Positions 1 through 7,739 of a stretch of DNA of 36,023 nt are shown piece after piece. Both the position numbers and the translations under genes were made by a program. Every line of letters begins with the position of its first letter. The stretch's first letter is position 1. The DNA is from Rohdeia sp044358925 (GTDB lineage Bacteria; Planctomycetota; UBA1135; GCA-002686595), in assembly GCA_044358925.1 (NCBI GenBank), contig JBIKNC010000015.1, forward strand, positions 1 to 36,023, read 5' to 3'. A model generated the notes under the pieces. It was given only the letters and a program-made list of their open reading frames with translations, was not told the DNA's origin and made no database searches.

Positions 1-120
1 CTGCGTGCTCGCGCAGCCGGCAATCGAGGCGGCGATGAAGAGGGCGCCGAACCAACGCAGCTTCTTGCCCGACGTCGTGGTGGCTCCACTCGAGAGGCGC
101 TGGTGGGTGAACTGCGTCAT
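1..120 (-). CDS. Putative lipoprotein, N-terminal fragment (cut by window edge)
   Basis: Reading the minus strand from the ATG at 118-120 gives 40 residues before the window ends. They start MTQFTHQRL and contain a basic KKLRW segment, a hydrophobic stretch GALFIAASIAGC, then ASTQ. The I-A-G-C sequence is a good lipobox, with the lipidated Cys at about residue 37, so the product is probably exported and processed by a signal peptidase II such as the LspA encoded at 34205-34846. The rest of the gene lies outside the window, so its function cannot be judged. It is on the same strand as the BatA-like gene, 200 nt downstream of it, and probably has its own promoter. Confidence 0.6.
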   Translation of the reverse strand, partial: MTQFTHQRLSSGATTTSGKKLRWFGALFIAASIAGCASTQ

Positions 121-320
121 GTGATGTCGTCCGGCGTGCGCGCCGCTGACGCCGCAGAAAGTGCAGACGACAGCAGCGGAATCGAGAGTGAACACGAGCA
201 AGCCACGAAGGCCCGAGCGCTCGAGCGATGGTGACGCTGCACGCTCGCGGCGGACATCGACACACGCACTGAGTCGGCGGCGACAGAACCCCGCACTCGT
301 GCGCGAACCTGCCTCGCCCT
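121..320. other. Intergenic region between BatA-like gene and lipoprotein gene
   Basis: These 200 bases separate two minus-strand genes. I see no convincing coding frame, strong hairpin or TANNNT hexamer close to the lipoprotein start. It probably holds the lipoprotein promoter, but I cannot place it. Confidence 0.3.
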
Positions 321-1595
321 TCAGCGTCGCCGCAACCACGCCGCGAGCGCGAACAGGAGCGCGGCGAGGGCACCGAGCGGCGCACGCCACTGCACCGGTG
401 CGCGTGTCGGTGGCGGCGGTGCGCCGAGTTCGACGCGCGGCTCGCCCTGAGCGCGACGGCCGGCGACGGGCACCAGGCGCGCGTCGGGCGACAGCGCGGA
501 GTCGAAGGTGGCGGACAGACCGAGTGCGAAGTCGGATGGGTCGGCTTCGAGCCATTCGCCGGGCGCGAACGTGATGCGGCCCATCGCGGCGACCGCGAGC
601 GGGACGCTCCGATCGCGCGTGCTCGTGTGCACGGCGACGACGCCGTGTTTGGTGGGCGCGAGCGGGCCGCCGCTCACGAGGCGCGCGACGGGGAACGCGC
701 CGGCGAACAACGTGCTGCCGGTGAGATCGAGCGCCGCGCCGTCCGTGGCGATGCTCGGCGCGGCGGCGGCGAGCACGAGTCGCAGTGGCGCCGCGCTCGC
801 GTCACCTTCTCGTTCCGAGGCCGAGTCCGCGCCCGTGATCTCGAGTCCGCGCTGCTGTGCGAACACCGCGGCGAAGCGCACGACGAGTTCCGGAACGCCC
901 GCTTCGATCACGACGCGGCCCGCGGAGCGCGGGCTCGGTTCGACGACGAAACCTGCGCCGTTCCACACGACGAAACCGTCGGGGCCGGCGGCGACGGGGC
1001 CGAGCACTTCCCCTCCGCCGCTCGCCGCGCGGCCGGCTGTGACCGCGACGAGTTCGTCGAAGTTCGCGCTCGCGAACACGACACCCGCGCGGTCGTGGGC
1101 CGCGAAGTGCGGCGCGACGTCGGCAACGGGCGCGCGCAGGAAGTGTTCGAGCGGCGCGGGCTCGTCGGAACGCGTGACCAGATCGTCGAGACCCGGCGAA
1201 CTCCAGCTCACGTTCACGTCGCCGCGTTCGCGCTCGATCTGTTCGCGCACGAGTTCCAGGACACTCGCGAGCCGCGTGGTGCCCGGCTCCACGTCGAGCA
1301 GCATGTGCGCGCGCCGATCGACGAGCACGTGCCACGTCTCGTCGCGCGCACCGACGACGAGCGGCGCCGCCAGTGCCAGGGCCCACGCGACGAGGCCCAG
1401 TGCGACGACCACGATCCACGCAGGCGGGCGCCAGTTGCTGCGTGCACCGCCGCGCGGCGAGAGTTCGGCGACGCGGCGCCACAACTCGAGCGCGCCCGTC
1501 TCCGTGCGCACCGGTCGCTGCGGCACGAACGCGAGCGCGAGCACGACGATCGGCAGCGCGAGCGCGAAGAGTGCGAGCGGAAGCGTGAACTCCAT
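321..1595 (-). CDS. BatA-like N-terminal membrane domain protein
   Basis: A 424-residue membrane protein starting MEFTLPLALFALALP at the ATG 13 nt after the DUF58 stop. The N-terminal hydrophobic helix, followed by a basic/aromatic segment (ELWRRVAEL) and a second helix (about residues 60-82), is the usual arrangement of BatA-type N-terminal domains. A last helix sits at the very C-terminus (GALAALLFALAAWLRRR), leaving a roughly 320-residue Ala/Val-rich periplasmic middle region. I see no intact VWA MIDAS motif, so this is the BatA-like anchor without a metal-binding VWA domain. Genes of this kind sit beside DUF58 and MoxR genes in aerotolerance-type clusters; the DUF58 gene is present, while no MoxR ATPase is in view. 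Family assignment is good, function unknown. Confidence 0.7.
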   Translation of the reverse strand: MEFTLPLALFALALPIVVLALAFVPQRPVRTETGALELWRRVAELSPRGGARSNWRPPAWIVVVALGLVAWALALAAPLVVGARDETWHVLVDRRAHMLLDVEPGTTRLASVLELVREQIERERGDVNVSWSSPGLDDLVTRSDEPAPLEHFLRAPVADVAPHFAAHDRAGVVFASANFDELVAVTAGRAASGGGEVLGPVAAGPDGFVVWNGAGFVVEPSPRSAGRVVIEAGVPELVVRFAAVFAQQRGLEITGADSASEREGDASAAPLRLVLAAAAPSIATDGAALDLTGSTLFAGAFPVARLVSGGPLAPTKHGVVAVHTSTRDRSVPLAVAAMGRITFAPGEWLEADPSDFALGLSATFDSALSPDARLVPVAGRRAQGEPRVELGAPPPPTRAPVQWRAPLGALAALLFALAAWLRRR

Positions 1596-1608
1596 GGCGC
1601 GTCGTCGT

Positions 1609-2511
1609 TCAGCTCGCGAGGCCGAACAGGCGCGCGGCCGCGTCCTCGAACGGCGCGCCCGCGTCGAAACAGCCGTGGCGCACGCGGTGCAGCGCACACG
1701 ACGCGCGCCAGCGCTCGAGCCACTGCGCGAGCTCGCTCTCGTAGCGCGCCAGCGTCTCGCCCTCCGTGCGCACGTCGAGTTCGCTACCGTTCTCCGGATC
1801 GCGCCAGCGGTGCGCGCGCTCGAGGCCGCGCCCCCACTCGCAGCTCGCGAGCCACTGACCGACGACGATCTCCTGCGTGCGTTCGCGCCACGCGAACAGG
1901 CGGCGCGGCTCGACGTCGAAGAGATCGCCGAGGACGACGTGCCGACCGCACTGCGCGAGTTCGCGGCGCGCCAGCAACTGCGCGAGGCCGAGCGCGCCGC
2001 TCGCACGGCAGGTTTCGAGCGTGGCCAGCGCAGCCGCGAGTTCGGTGCGGCGTGTGAACGTGCGCGCGCGCAGCTCGTCGTCCGCGTGCCACGACAACTC
2101 GACCTCGGCGCCGCTCGCGAGACCGATCGCGAGCCACGCCGCCGCGACTTCCGCTGCGCTCTGCAACTTGCCTTCGTCGCCGACGCCCATCGAGGCGCTC
2201 GTGTCGAGCAGGATCGCCCAACGCTCCGCCGCTTCGCGTTGGTGCACTCGCACGAACGGCCGATCGGAACGCGCGAGCAACGACCAGTCGAGGTCGCGCA
2301 GGTCGTCGCCCTCGCGGTACGGCCGCAGGTCGATCCACTCCTGCCCGCCGCCCGCGAGTGAAGCCTGGCCCGCGCCCTCGCGCCGGCGCCGCAGCGCTTC
2401 GAGCCGCGCCGCGAAACTCTCGAGCCGACGGCGCAGCTCCGCGTCGAAGCTCACGCCGCGCGGATCGCGAGTGCGCTGGCCACCGGCTCGGTCGTTGCGC
2501 GCGAAGAACAT
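1609..2511 (-). CDS. DUF58 domain-containing protein (VWA-like)
   Basis: The 300-residue protein has the DUF58 hallmark RPYREGDDLRDLDW at about residues 63-76. This is followed by RPFVRVHQREAAERW and a VWA-like metal site DTSAS at about 103-107. DUF58 proteins are soluble or membrane-linked factors usually found with MoxR AAA+ ATPases and BatA/B-type proteins; their molecular role is poorly defined. The gene starts 46 nt after the GAF-SpoIIE stop and ends 13 nt before the BatA-like start, so the three probably form one minus-strand unit. The ATG at 2511 is the first possible start; a GTG at 2454 (giving MSFDAELRR) is an alternative that still keeps the domain. No MoxR partner lies in the window. 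Confidence 0.85.
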   Translation of the reverse strand: MFFARNDRAGGQRTRDPRGVSFDAELRRRLESFAARLEALRRRREGAGQASLAGGGQEWIDLRPYREGDDLRDLDWSLLARSDRPFVRVHQREAAERWAILLDTSASMGVGDEGKLQSAAEVAAAWLAIGLASGAEVELSWHADDELRARTFTRRTELAAALATLETCRASGALGLAQLLARRELAQCGRHVVLGDLFDVEPRRLFAWRERTQEIVVGQWLASCEWGRGLERAHRWRDPENGSELDVRTEGETLARYESELAQWLERWRASCALHRVRHGCFDAGAPFEDAAARLFGLAS

Positions 2512-2557
2512 CAGCGCGTGCGACGCGAAGCGATCGAGGCGAGCGGCACGCCGGGCT

Positions 2558-3973
2558 TCACGGCGTGCGCCGCACGACCAGCAAGGTGATGTCGTCTTCG
2601 ATCGGCGGTTTGGCGTGCAAGAGCGCGCGCTCCGCGAGCTTCAAGAGCACCTGATCGAGGGGCCCACCCTCCGACAGACACTCCTGGAACACGGCCGCGA
2701 TGCCGTCGTCGCCGAGGAACTCGCCGTCGGCGCGACGCAGTTCGCTCACGCCGTCCGAGTACAGGAGCAGCGCGTCGCCGGGCCCGAGAGTGAGGCGGCC
2801 GGCACTCGCATAACGCTCGTCCGGGATCATGCCCAGCGCGGGACCGCGACCTTCGACCTGACGGCAGCTCTTCGTGCGCGCGTCGTAGCGCACCGCGGCC
2901 GGGTGGCCGGCGTTGATCGTCTCGACCGTGCCGTCGGGTGACAGCACCGCGAGATAGAGCGTGAGGAAGCGGCCGTCCTCGTTGCGCTCGCACAGGTCCT
3001 GGTTGAGCAGCGTGAGCGCCTCGCCCGCGTCGCCCAGCAAGCGCAGGTACGAACGCAGTCCCGCTTGCGCCGACGCCGTGATGAGCGCGGGTCCGATGCC
3101 GTGTCCGGTCACGTCGCCGACCACGACGCCGAGGCGCCCGCCCTTCGCGGCGATGAAGTCGTAGAAGTCGCCGGCCGTGCCTTCGGCGGGCCGGTACCAA
3201 CCGTGCACCTCGAAGCCCGGGATCTTGCCCGGCGCGTTCGGCATCAAGCTGCGCTGGACCGCACTCGCGATTTCGAGCGACTGCTCGAGGCGCACCTTTT
3301 CGAGGCTGTCGAGGTGGAGCTGCGCGCTCTCCATCGTCATCGAGATCTGCTGGGCGAGCGCCGCGAACAGCGACAGGTCGCGCTGCGTGAACGTGCGCGC
3401 CGCCGCGCGGCTGTCGACGTACAACGCGCCCTGCGGCTTCTTGCCCTGGTCGCCGTCGCGGCGCGTGGCCGAGAGCGGCACACACATCACGGCGCGCAGT
3501 TTGAGGTCGAAGACCGAACGCGCGAGTTCGAGCGCCTCGGAGTCCGAACCGACCGTCGCACGCACCGGCGCGACCTCGTCGAGCACGCGACGCGCGATCG
3601 TGGTCGAGAACTTCACGCCGCCGCCTTCGTCGCGGACGTTCTGGCCGTCCTTCGTGCGCGCGACGCGCACCAGGAGTTCGCCGCCCGCGCCTTCGAGGAT
3701 CAGGAGGCCGCGTTCGGCGCCCGTCACCTCGACCGAGTTGTCGACGATGCGCGAAAGGAGCGACTCGAGGCCCTTCGGATCGAAGACCCGCGCGTTCGCG
3801 ACCTGCGCGATGGCGTCGAGGAGCACACGCACCGTCCGGCGGTCGGCGCTCTGGTCGCCCGTCAGGAACTGGGTGTCGCCGTCGACGCCCGAGAGTGCCG
3901 CCGGCTCCTCGAGTTCCGGCCAGGTCGCCGCCGGTTCGGCGGGCTTGGGCTTGTCCTTCTTGCGCCAGAACAT
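2558..3973 (-). CDS. GAF-domain PP2C-type serine phosphatase (SpoIIE/RsbU-like)
   Basis: A 471-residue protein. Residues about 50-215 look like a GAF sensor domain (LESLLSRIVDNSVEVTGAERG, ending VDSRAAARTFTQRDLSLFAAL). A helical linker around 215-240 leads to a SpoIIE-type PP2C phosphatase with the metal-binding signatures GDFYD (268-272), GDVTGHG (286-292), YSDGVSE and the terminal DDITLLVV. Such enzymes dephosphorylate STAS-domain anti-anti-sigma proteins in partner-switching pathways. A STAS gene starts 124 nt away in the opposite direction, so it is a natural candidate substrate, but this is inferred. The ATG at 3973 gives MFWRKKDKP. TACACT (minus strand, plus coordinates 3981-3986) lies 7 nt before it, suggesting a leaderless or nearly leaderless transcript. 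No HPK/anti-sigma kinase is visible nearby. Confidence 0.9.
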   Translation of the reverse strand: MFWRKKDKPKPAEPAATWPELEEPAALSGVDGDTQFLTGDQSADRRTVRVLLDAIAQVANARVFDPKGLESLLSRIVDNSVEVTGAERGLLILEGAGGELLVRVARTKDGQNVRDEGGGVKFSTTIARRVLDEVAPVRATVGSDSEALELARSVFDLKLRAVMCVPLSATRRDGDQGKKPQGALYVDSRAAARTFTQRDLSLFAALAQQISMTMESAQLHLDSLEKVRLEQSLEIASAVQRSLMPNAPGKIPGFEVHGWYRPAEGTAGDFYDFIAAKGGRLGVVVGDVTGHGIGPALITASAQAGLRSYLRLLGDAGEALTLLNQDLCERNEDGRFLTLYLAVLSPDGTVETINAGHPAAVRYDARTKSCRQVEGRGPALGMIPDERYASAGRLTLGPGDALLLYSDGVSELRRADGEFLGDDGIAAVFQECLSEGGPLDQVLLKLAERALLHAKPPIEDDITLLVVRRTP

Positions 3974-3980
3974 GGGCGCG

Positions 3981-3986
3981 AGTGTA
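3981..3986 (-). promoter_or_regulatory. Putative -10 hexamer TACACT before GAF-SpoIIE gene
   Basis: TACACT on the minus strand ends 7 nt before the ATG. No matching -35 box is evident 16-18 nt upstream. If it is the -10, transcription would start at or next to the start codon. Confidence 0.4.
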
Positions 3987-4047
3987 ACGGGCGGCGCGCT
4001 CCGTCTCGCTCCTCCCAGCGTGCTCGCGAGAGCCCGGGGTGCACCGC

Positions 4048-4053
4048 TACACT
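4048..4053 (+). promoter_or_regulatory. Putative -10 hexamer TACACT before STAS gene
   Basis: GCTACACT lies 43 nt before the STAS ATG in the 123-nt divergent region. It repeats the hexamer found for the divergent phosphatase gene. No clear -35 is seen. Confidence 0.35.
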
Positions 4054-4080
4054 GCGCCGCCGAGCCCGTGCGCCTCCCGC

Positions 4081-4091
4081 ACCGGTCCCCC
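4081..4091 (+). promoter_or_regulatory. ACCGGTCCCCC leader motif
   Basis: This 11-mer ends 5 nt before the STAS ATG. The same string precedes the starts at 6370 and 19707. It is not purine-rich and cannot be a Shine-Dalgarno site. Its meaning is unknown. Confidence 0.35.
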
Positions 4092-4096
4092 AAGCC

Positions 4097-4921
4097 ATGC
4101 ACATCACCGTCGACGACCACGACCAGTTCACCGTGCTCCACCTGCGCGGGGAGTTCGACACCTTCTACTGCCCGAAACTCCAGGCGGAGATCGACGAACT
4201 CGTCAAGGCGGGCACGAAGCGGGTCGTGCTCAACATGCGCTTGGTCAAGTTCATCAACTCGACGGCGCTCGGAGCGATCATCAAGGCCCACAAGGGCCTC
4301 GAAGGACGCGGCGGCGGCCTGGCGGTCTCGCGCCCCTCGCCGTTCGTGCGCGGCATCCTCGAGAAGGTCGGCATCGACCGCATCGTGCGCCTGTACGAGT
4401 CGGACGAGGACGCCGGCGCGGCGCTCCTGGGCGGCAACGTGAAGCGCGCGAGTGCGGCGACGGGCGAAGGTGTGCCCGACGACGACGAAGCGGCCGTCAT
4501 GTTCGGCCTGGTCGACATGACGCGTGTCGAGCACTTCGTCCCGCGCAGCGGCACGACCAACCCGGTGCACGGCCACGCGTTCGGCCAGAACTGGCGCGGC
4601 ATCGGCCGCATGGGCAGCCTCGATCCGGACGGCATCGCGTTCACGTGGAACGGCGGCAACACGGGCCTCACGCCGTTCGAGATGGGGCAACTGCTCGCGC
4701 TCGGAACGGAACTCGTGCTGAAGTTCCGCCTGCCGCTGCTCAAGAAGGGCCACCTCGAAGCCCACGCCGTCGTGGCCTCGCTCGAGGAGCGCGGCGACGG
4801 TGTGCGCGTGACCGCCCGCTACAGCGAAGCGCTCGATCCGCAGACGAAGAAGCACGTCGAGCAGTACGCGCGCGACATGGCGTTCCTCAAGCAGGAACTG
4901 AAGCGCGCCACGGACAATTGA
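4097..4921 (+). CDS. STAS-domain anti-anti-sigma-like protein with PilZ-like C-terminus
   Basis: A 274-residue protein. Residues 1-100 are a STAS domain: FTVLHLRGEFDTFYCPKLQ, then KFINSTALGAIIKAHK at 51-66, where the Ser/Thr of INST takes the place of the phosphorylatable D-S-S/T-G site. Residues about 105-274 resemble a PilZ domain: RGIGR fits RxxxR and is followed by GSLDPDGIAF, a degenerate version of the D/NxSxxG c-di-GMP loop, then a beta-rich VLKFRLPLL...EAHAVVASLEE...VRVTARY. c-di-GMP binding is therefore uncertain. It is divergent from the GAF-SpoIIE phosphatase at 2558-3973, which could dephosphorylate it. The ATG at 4097 places the STAS beta strand at the N-terminus as expected. Confidence 0.8.
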   Translation: MHITVDDHDQFTVLHLRGEFDTFYCPKLQAEIDELVKAGTKRVVLNMRLVKFINSTALGAIIKAHKGLEGRGGGLAVSRPSPFVRGILEKVGIDRIVRLYESDEDAGAALLGGNVKRASAATGEGVPDDDEAAVMFGLVDMTRVEHFVPRSGTTNPVHGHAFGQNWRGIGRMGSLDPDGIAFTWNGGNTGLTPFEMGQLLALGTELVLKFRLPLLKKGHLEAHAVVASLEERGDGVRVTARYSEALDPQTKKHVEQYARDMAFLKQELKRATDN

Positions 4922-4924
4922 GAA

Positions 4925-4938
4925 CGCGCTGAAGCGCG
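4925..4938 (+). terminator. Possible terminator hairpin after STAS gene
   Basis: CGCGC and GCGCG (5 bp) flank a TGAA loop, starting 4 nt after the stop codon. A second small stem (GCCGA/TCGGC, 4938-4953) adjoins it. There is no U tract. The gene to the right is convergent. Confidence 0.3.
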
Positions 4939-5015
4939 CCGAACGCGCTCGGCGACGGCGGCGCATGCACGCGCCGCGGTGACGATGCCTGCTGCGCGCA
5001 TGCGCACCGCAGGTC

Positions 5016-6200
5016 TCACAGCAGCCCGCGCAAGAGTTCGTCGAAACGCGCGGCCATCACGGGGATCGAGAAGCGCTCGACCGCGATGCGCCGCGACTCG
5101 CCGCGCCAGCGTTGGCGCAGGTTCGGATCGATCGCGGCCTGTGTGAGCGCTGCGGCGAGCGCCGCCGCGTCTCCGGGCGGCACGAGCAGTCCGTTGCGAT
5201 CGTGTTCGACGCGCACGCGCATGCGCGGCAGATCCGACGCGACGACCGGTAGTCCGGCCGCGATGGCTTGGGTCAGGTTGCGGCCGCGCACGCGGTCGTC
5301 TTCGGCCGGCGCGGCGAAGAGCGTCGCTGCGCTGAACAGACCCGCGAGGTCGTCGAGCGCCGGCACGGGCAGGATGCGCACGTTCGCCCACACACCGAGA
5401 CGGTTGGCGAGGGCTTCGATGCGAGCGTGCAGGCTGCCGCTGCCGACGAGCACGAGGCTCCAGTCGCCGCGTTGACCGACACTGCGGGCGAAGGCCTGGA
5501 CGAGCGTCTCGACGCCGCGCCCCTCTTCGAGGTGACCGACGTAGAGCACGAAGCGCCCCGACAGGTGCAGACGCGCGGCGAGGCGGCTCGTCACACCCGG
5601 ACGGAAGAGGTCGGTGTCGGCCGCGGACGGGATGAAGTGCGTCTCGTCCGAGCGGTAGCCGTACTGCGCGAGGCGTTCGAGAGCCACGGGGTCGACGCCG
5701 ACCGCGAGCCGCACGCGCGAGCGCACGAGGCGCCCCCACACGAGCAGTCCGGCGCGCACGCGCAGCCGCTCGTGCCAAGCGCGCATCGAGAACCAGGCCG
5801 GCTCGACGATGGCCATGGGGCGGTCGTAGGTGCGTGCGAGGCGCGCGGCGAGCCACGCCGCAGGTGACGCGGCGTCGTAGGCCACGAGCACGTCCGCCGA
5901 CTCGACGCGTTCGCGCGTGGGTACGGCCGCGGGCTCACCGGAAGCGGGGCTCGCGGCCGCGAGTGCGCCGGTCGTTCCGCTCGCTGCCGAAGCGCTCGCG
6001 TTGCCCGCGGTCGGCGCCGGACCTGCGACGTCGCGCGGCACGCGTCCGAGCAGTCCCGCGGTGACCGGCACGACCTCCGCCGTCCAGCCGCGCGACGCGA
6101 GACCGCGCGCCAGGAACTCGGGATGTCGGGAACGCCGCGCACGCGCGTTGAGCGAGTCGACGAGCAGCGCGATGCGCGGGTTCGCGGGTGCGTCGGACAT
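5016..6200 (-). CDS. GT4-family glycosyltransferase
   Basis: A 394-residue GT-B fold glycosyltransferase. The N-terminal half (ALLVDSLNARARRSRHPEFLARGLASRGW) is the acceptor-binding Rossmann domain. The C-terminal half has the group 1 pattern FVLYVGHLEEGRGVETLVQAF, LVLVGSGSLHARIEAL, VPALDDLAGLFSAATLFAAPA and AIAAGLPVVASDLPRMR. The EX7E region reads EDDRVRGRNLTQAIAAG, with the usual second Glu (lEAmA) replaced by Gln. Residues about 60-90 are a low-complexity Ala/Ser/Pro insert. The likely role is sugar transfer in LPS, capsule or exopolysaccharide assembly, but donor and acceptor cannot be deduced. I chose the ATG at 6200 (MSDAPANPRIALL), which places the first beta strand near the N-terminus; an in-frame ATG at 6215 is possible. 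It stands alone, convergent with the STAS gene. Confidence 0.85.
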   Translation of the reverse strand: MSDAPANPRIALLVDSLNARARRSRHPEFLARGLASRGWTAEVVPVTAGLLGRVPRDVAGPAPTAGNASASAASGTTGALAAASPASGEPAAVPTRERVESADVLVAYDAASPAAWLAARLARTYDRPMAIVEPAWFSMRAWHERLRVRAGLLVWGRLVRSRVRLAVGVDPVALERLAQYGYRSDETHFIPSAADTDLFRPGVTSRLAARLHLSGRFVLYVGHLEEGRGVETLVQAFARSVGQRGDWSLVLVGSGSLHARIEALANRLGVWANVRILPVPALDDLAGLFSAATLFAAPAEDDRVRGRNLTQAIAAGLPVVASDLPRMRVRVEHDRNGLLVPPGDAAALAAALTQAAIDPNLRQRWRGESRRIAVERFSIPVMAARFDELLRGLL

Positions 6201-6346
6201 GGGCACGAGGATCATCCCCGCCGCGCGTTCGCCCTCCAAGCCTGCAGCGCGTGTGGAACGCACTTCCGACCGCGGCTGCGACGCCAAAGAGGTTGTGACG
6301 CTGCGGACGGATGGCGCTCAAGAGCGGCGCCCTTCGGCCGACAACC

Positions 6347-6357
6347 ACCGGTCCCCC
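6347..6357 (+). promoter_or_regulatory. ACCGGTCCCCC leader motif
   Basis: The same 11-mer as at 4081-4091, here followed by one more C and ending 12 nt before the HAD ATG at 6370. Confidence 0.35.
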
Positions 6358-6369
6358 CACGACCGCTCC

Positions 6370-6990
6370 ATGGATTACGAACGACCTGTCGGAGTGCCCA
6401 TCCCGGGTACCGAACCCACCCCCCGCGGCCTGTTCCTCGACGTCTGGGGAACGCTGGTCGAGATGCCCGACGGCGGCTCGCCGAAGAGCCCGAAGGACGT
6501 GAAGTTCCTTCCCGGTGTACTCGACGCGCTGCACGCCGCCCATCGGCGCGGCTGGAAGGTCTACCTCGTCGGCAACGACTTCGAAGTCGCACTGGGCCGC
6601 CGCGACGAACGTGATCAGGCGCGCATCGACGAGACGTTGCTCGGCGGACTGACCGACGCCGGCATCGTCCTCGCTCGCAACTACGTCTGCACGAAACACC
6701 CCAGCGGCAACGGACGCTTCAAGGGCGACTCCGTCTACATGCTGCCCGGAACGGGCGCCTTCTATCACGCGGCCCACACCGACGGCATCGCGATGAACGA
6801 GAGCTGGGTGATCGGCGACAGCACGCTCGAACTCGTCGCCGGTTGGCGCGCGGGTCTGCACACGTGCGGCGTCTCGACCGGCCTCGGTCTCCGCGATCGC
6901 GAGTACCACGTCGAGATCGACACCCGCTTCCCGAGCCTGTTCGACTTCCTGTCGCCGCTGCTCGATCGCGTCCTCCATCGCGCCGGATGA
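6370..6990 (+). CDS. Atypical HAD-superfamily hydrolase-like protein
   Basis: 206 residues with a HAD-type motif I, LFLDVWGTLV (nucleophile Asp24), a motif II region around KVYLVGNDFEVAL, and a motif IV region ESWVIGDSTLELVAGWRAG. Architecture and length resemble the GmhB/histidinol-phosphate phosphatase group (NYVCTKHPSGNGRFKG sits where those enzymes have a zinc/CRKP segment). The key +2 acid of DxDxT is Trp26, and the paired acidic residues of motif IV are reduced to GDS. Trp or Tyr at +2 occurs in dehalogenase-like HADs, so the reaction may not be a classical phosphatase reaction. The gene overlaps the next by ATGA and is probably co-translated. The ATG at 6370 was chosen because it directly precedes a short N-extension to motif I. 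Confidence 0.7.
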   Translation: MDYERPVGVPIPGTEPTPRGLFLDVWGTLVEMPDGGSPKSPKDVKFLPGVLDALHAAHRRGWKVYLVGNDFEVALGRRDERDQARIDETLLGGLTDAGIVLARNYVCTKHPSGNGRFKGDSVYMLPGTGAFYHAAHTDGIAMNESWVIGDSTLELVAGWRAGLHTCGVSTGLGLRDREYHVEIDTRFPSLFDFLSPLLDRVLHRAG

Positions 6991-7724
6991 ACATGCAGCG
7001 CATCCTCGCCTTCGTCGCGTTCCTGCTCGCGGTCGCCGTACCGCGTGCGTCGGCACAGGAAGTCGAGTTCGCGCTGCTCGAAGGTTGGGCGCGCGTCGTC
7101 ACCGCGCACGGCACGCACTGGTTGACCGAGAGCGCGCGCGGCCTCGTCGTCGACGAAGGTGCGTACTTCGAACTGGGTCCGACGTGCCGCCTCGAGGTCG
7201 TCGACGGCGCGCGAGCGAGCTTCGTGTTCTCCGGCACGACGAGCGCCGAGCTGCGGCGTCTGCCGAGCGGCGCGGGCGAGGTCTATCTGCGCCGTTTCCA
7301 CCGCGCGAGCGTGCACGGCCGAGCAGCGGGCAGCGAACTCTTGCTGCCGCAGGGTCAGAGAATCGTCGTCGGCGCGTCGATCGTGCACCTCGATGCCGAT
7401 CCGCGCGGAAACGTGCTCTTCGAACACGTTCTGGGTGCGAGCGTCGAGCTCGACATCGGCGGCTGGTACACGTTCGAGTTGGGCGTCGGAACGAGGCGCG
7501 TGTTGCCGGCGCCGCAGGACGGTGCGCCGGCCGCGCGGCGCCGCGCCGATTTCCGGCGTGTGGTTCCGATGCGAGGCCCGAGTCCGTTGCCGCCGCTCGA
7601 GGACGCGACGCGTGGCGCCGTGCTACCGGAAGGCGCGCGTGACGGATCGGGTGTGCTCGAGCCGGTGCGACGAGCGCTGCTCGATGCGAGTCGCACGGTG
7701 ACGACCGGCTTGCGCGGCATCTGA
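6987..7724 (+). CDS. Secreted FecR-like domain protein
   Basis: 245 residues beginning MNMQRILAFVAFLLAVAVPRASAQ, a clear Sec signal peptide with a probable cut after ASA. The mature part opens with a FecR-like pattern: GWARVVTAHGTHWLTESARG, then ELGPTCRLEVVDGARASFVFSGTTSAELRR, a beta-rich run of strands like those of periplasmic FecR domains. The C-terminal 70 residues are Pro/Arg-rich and look disordered. No sigma-factor or transmembrane partner is nearby, so a role in FecI-type signalling is not supported; surface or structural roles are equally possible. The start at 6987 overlaps the HAD stop (ATGA); the second ATG at 6993 is also possible. The 3' end is followed by the palindrome at 7740-7780. 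Confidence 0.65.
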   Translation: MNMQRILAFVAFLLAVAVPRASAQEVEFALLEGWARVVTAHGTHWLTESARGLVVDEGAYFELGPTCRLEVVDGARASFVFSGTTSAELRRLPSGAGEVYLRRFHRASVHGRAAGSELLLPQGQRIVVGASIVHLDADPRGNVLFEHVLGASVELDIGGWYTFELGVGTRRVLPAPQDGAPAARRRADFRRVVPMRGPSPLPPLEDATRGAVLPEGARDGSGVLEPVRRALLDASRTVTTGLRGI

Positions 7725-7739
7725 GCGCGTGGCACGAAC

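Noticed and set aside
321..2006. Long overlapping open frames on both strands across most genes
   Set aside because: In DNA this GC-rich, antisense and shifted frames stay open for hundreds of codons. They give Arg/Ala/Pro-rich low-complexity sequence without domains, so only frames with recognisable motifs or sensible signals were kept.
4996..5005. GCGCATGCGC palindrome between STAS and glycosyltransferase genes as a regulatory site
   Set aside because: It is 10 bp of simple alternating sequence, likely by chance at this GC content, and lies at convergent gene ends where an operator is not expected.
6987..7724. FecI/FecR-type sigma regulation
   Set aside because: The product is secreted, lacks a transmembrane segment beyond the signal peptide, and no ECF sigma factor is adjacent. 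Only the domain resemblance was kept.
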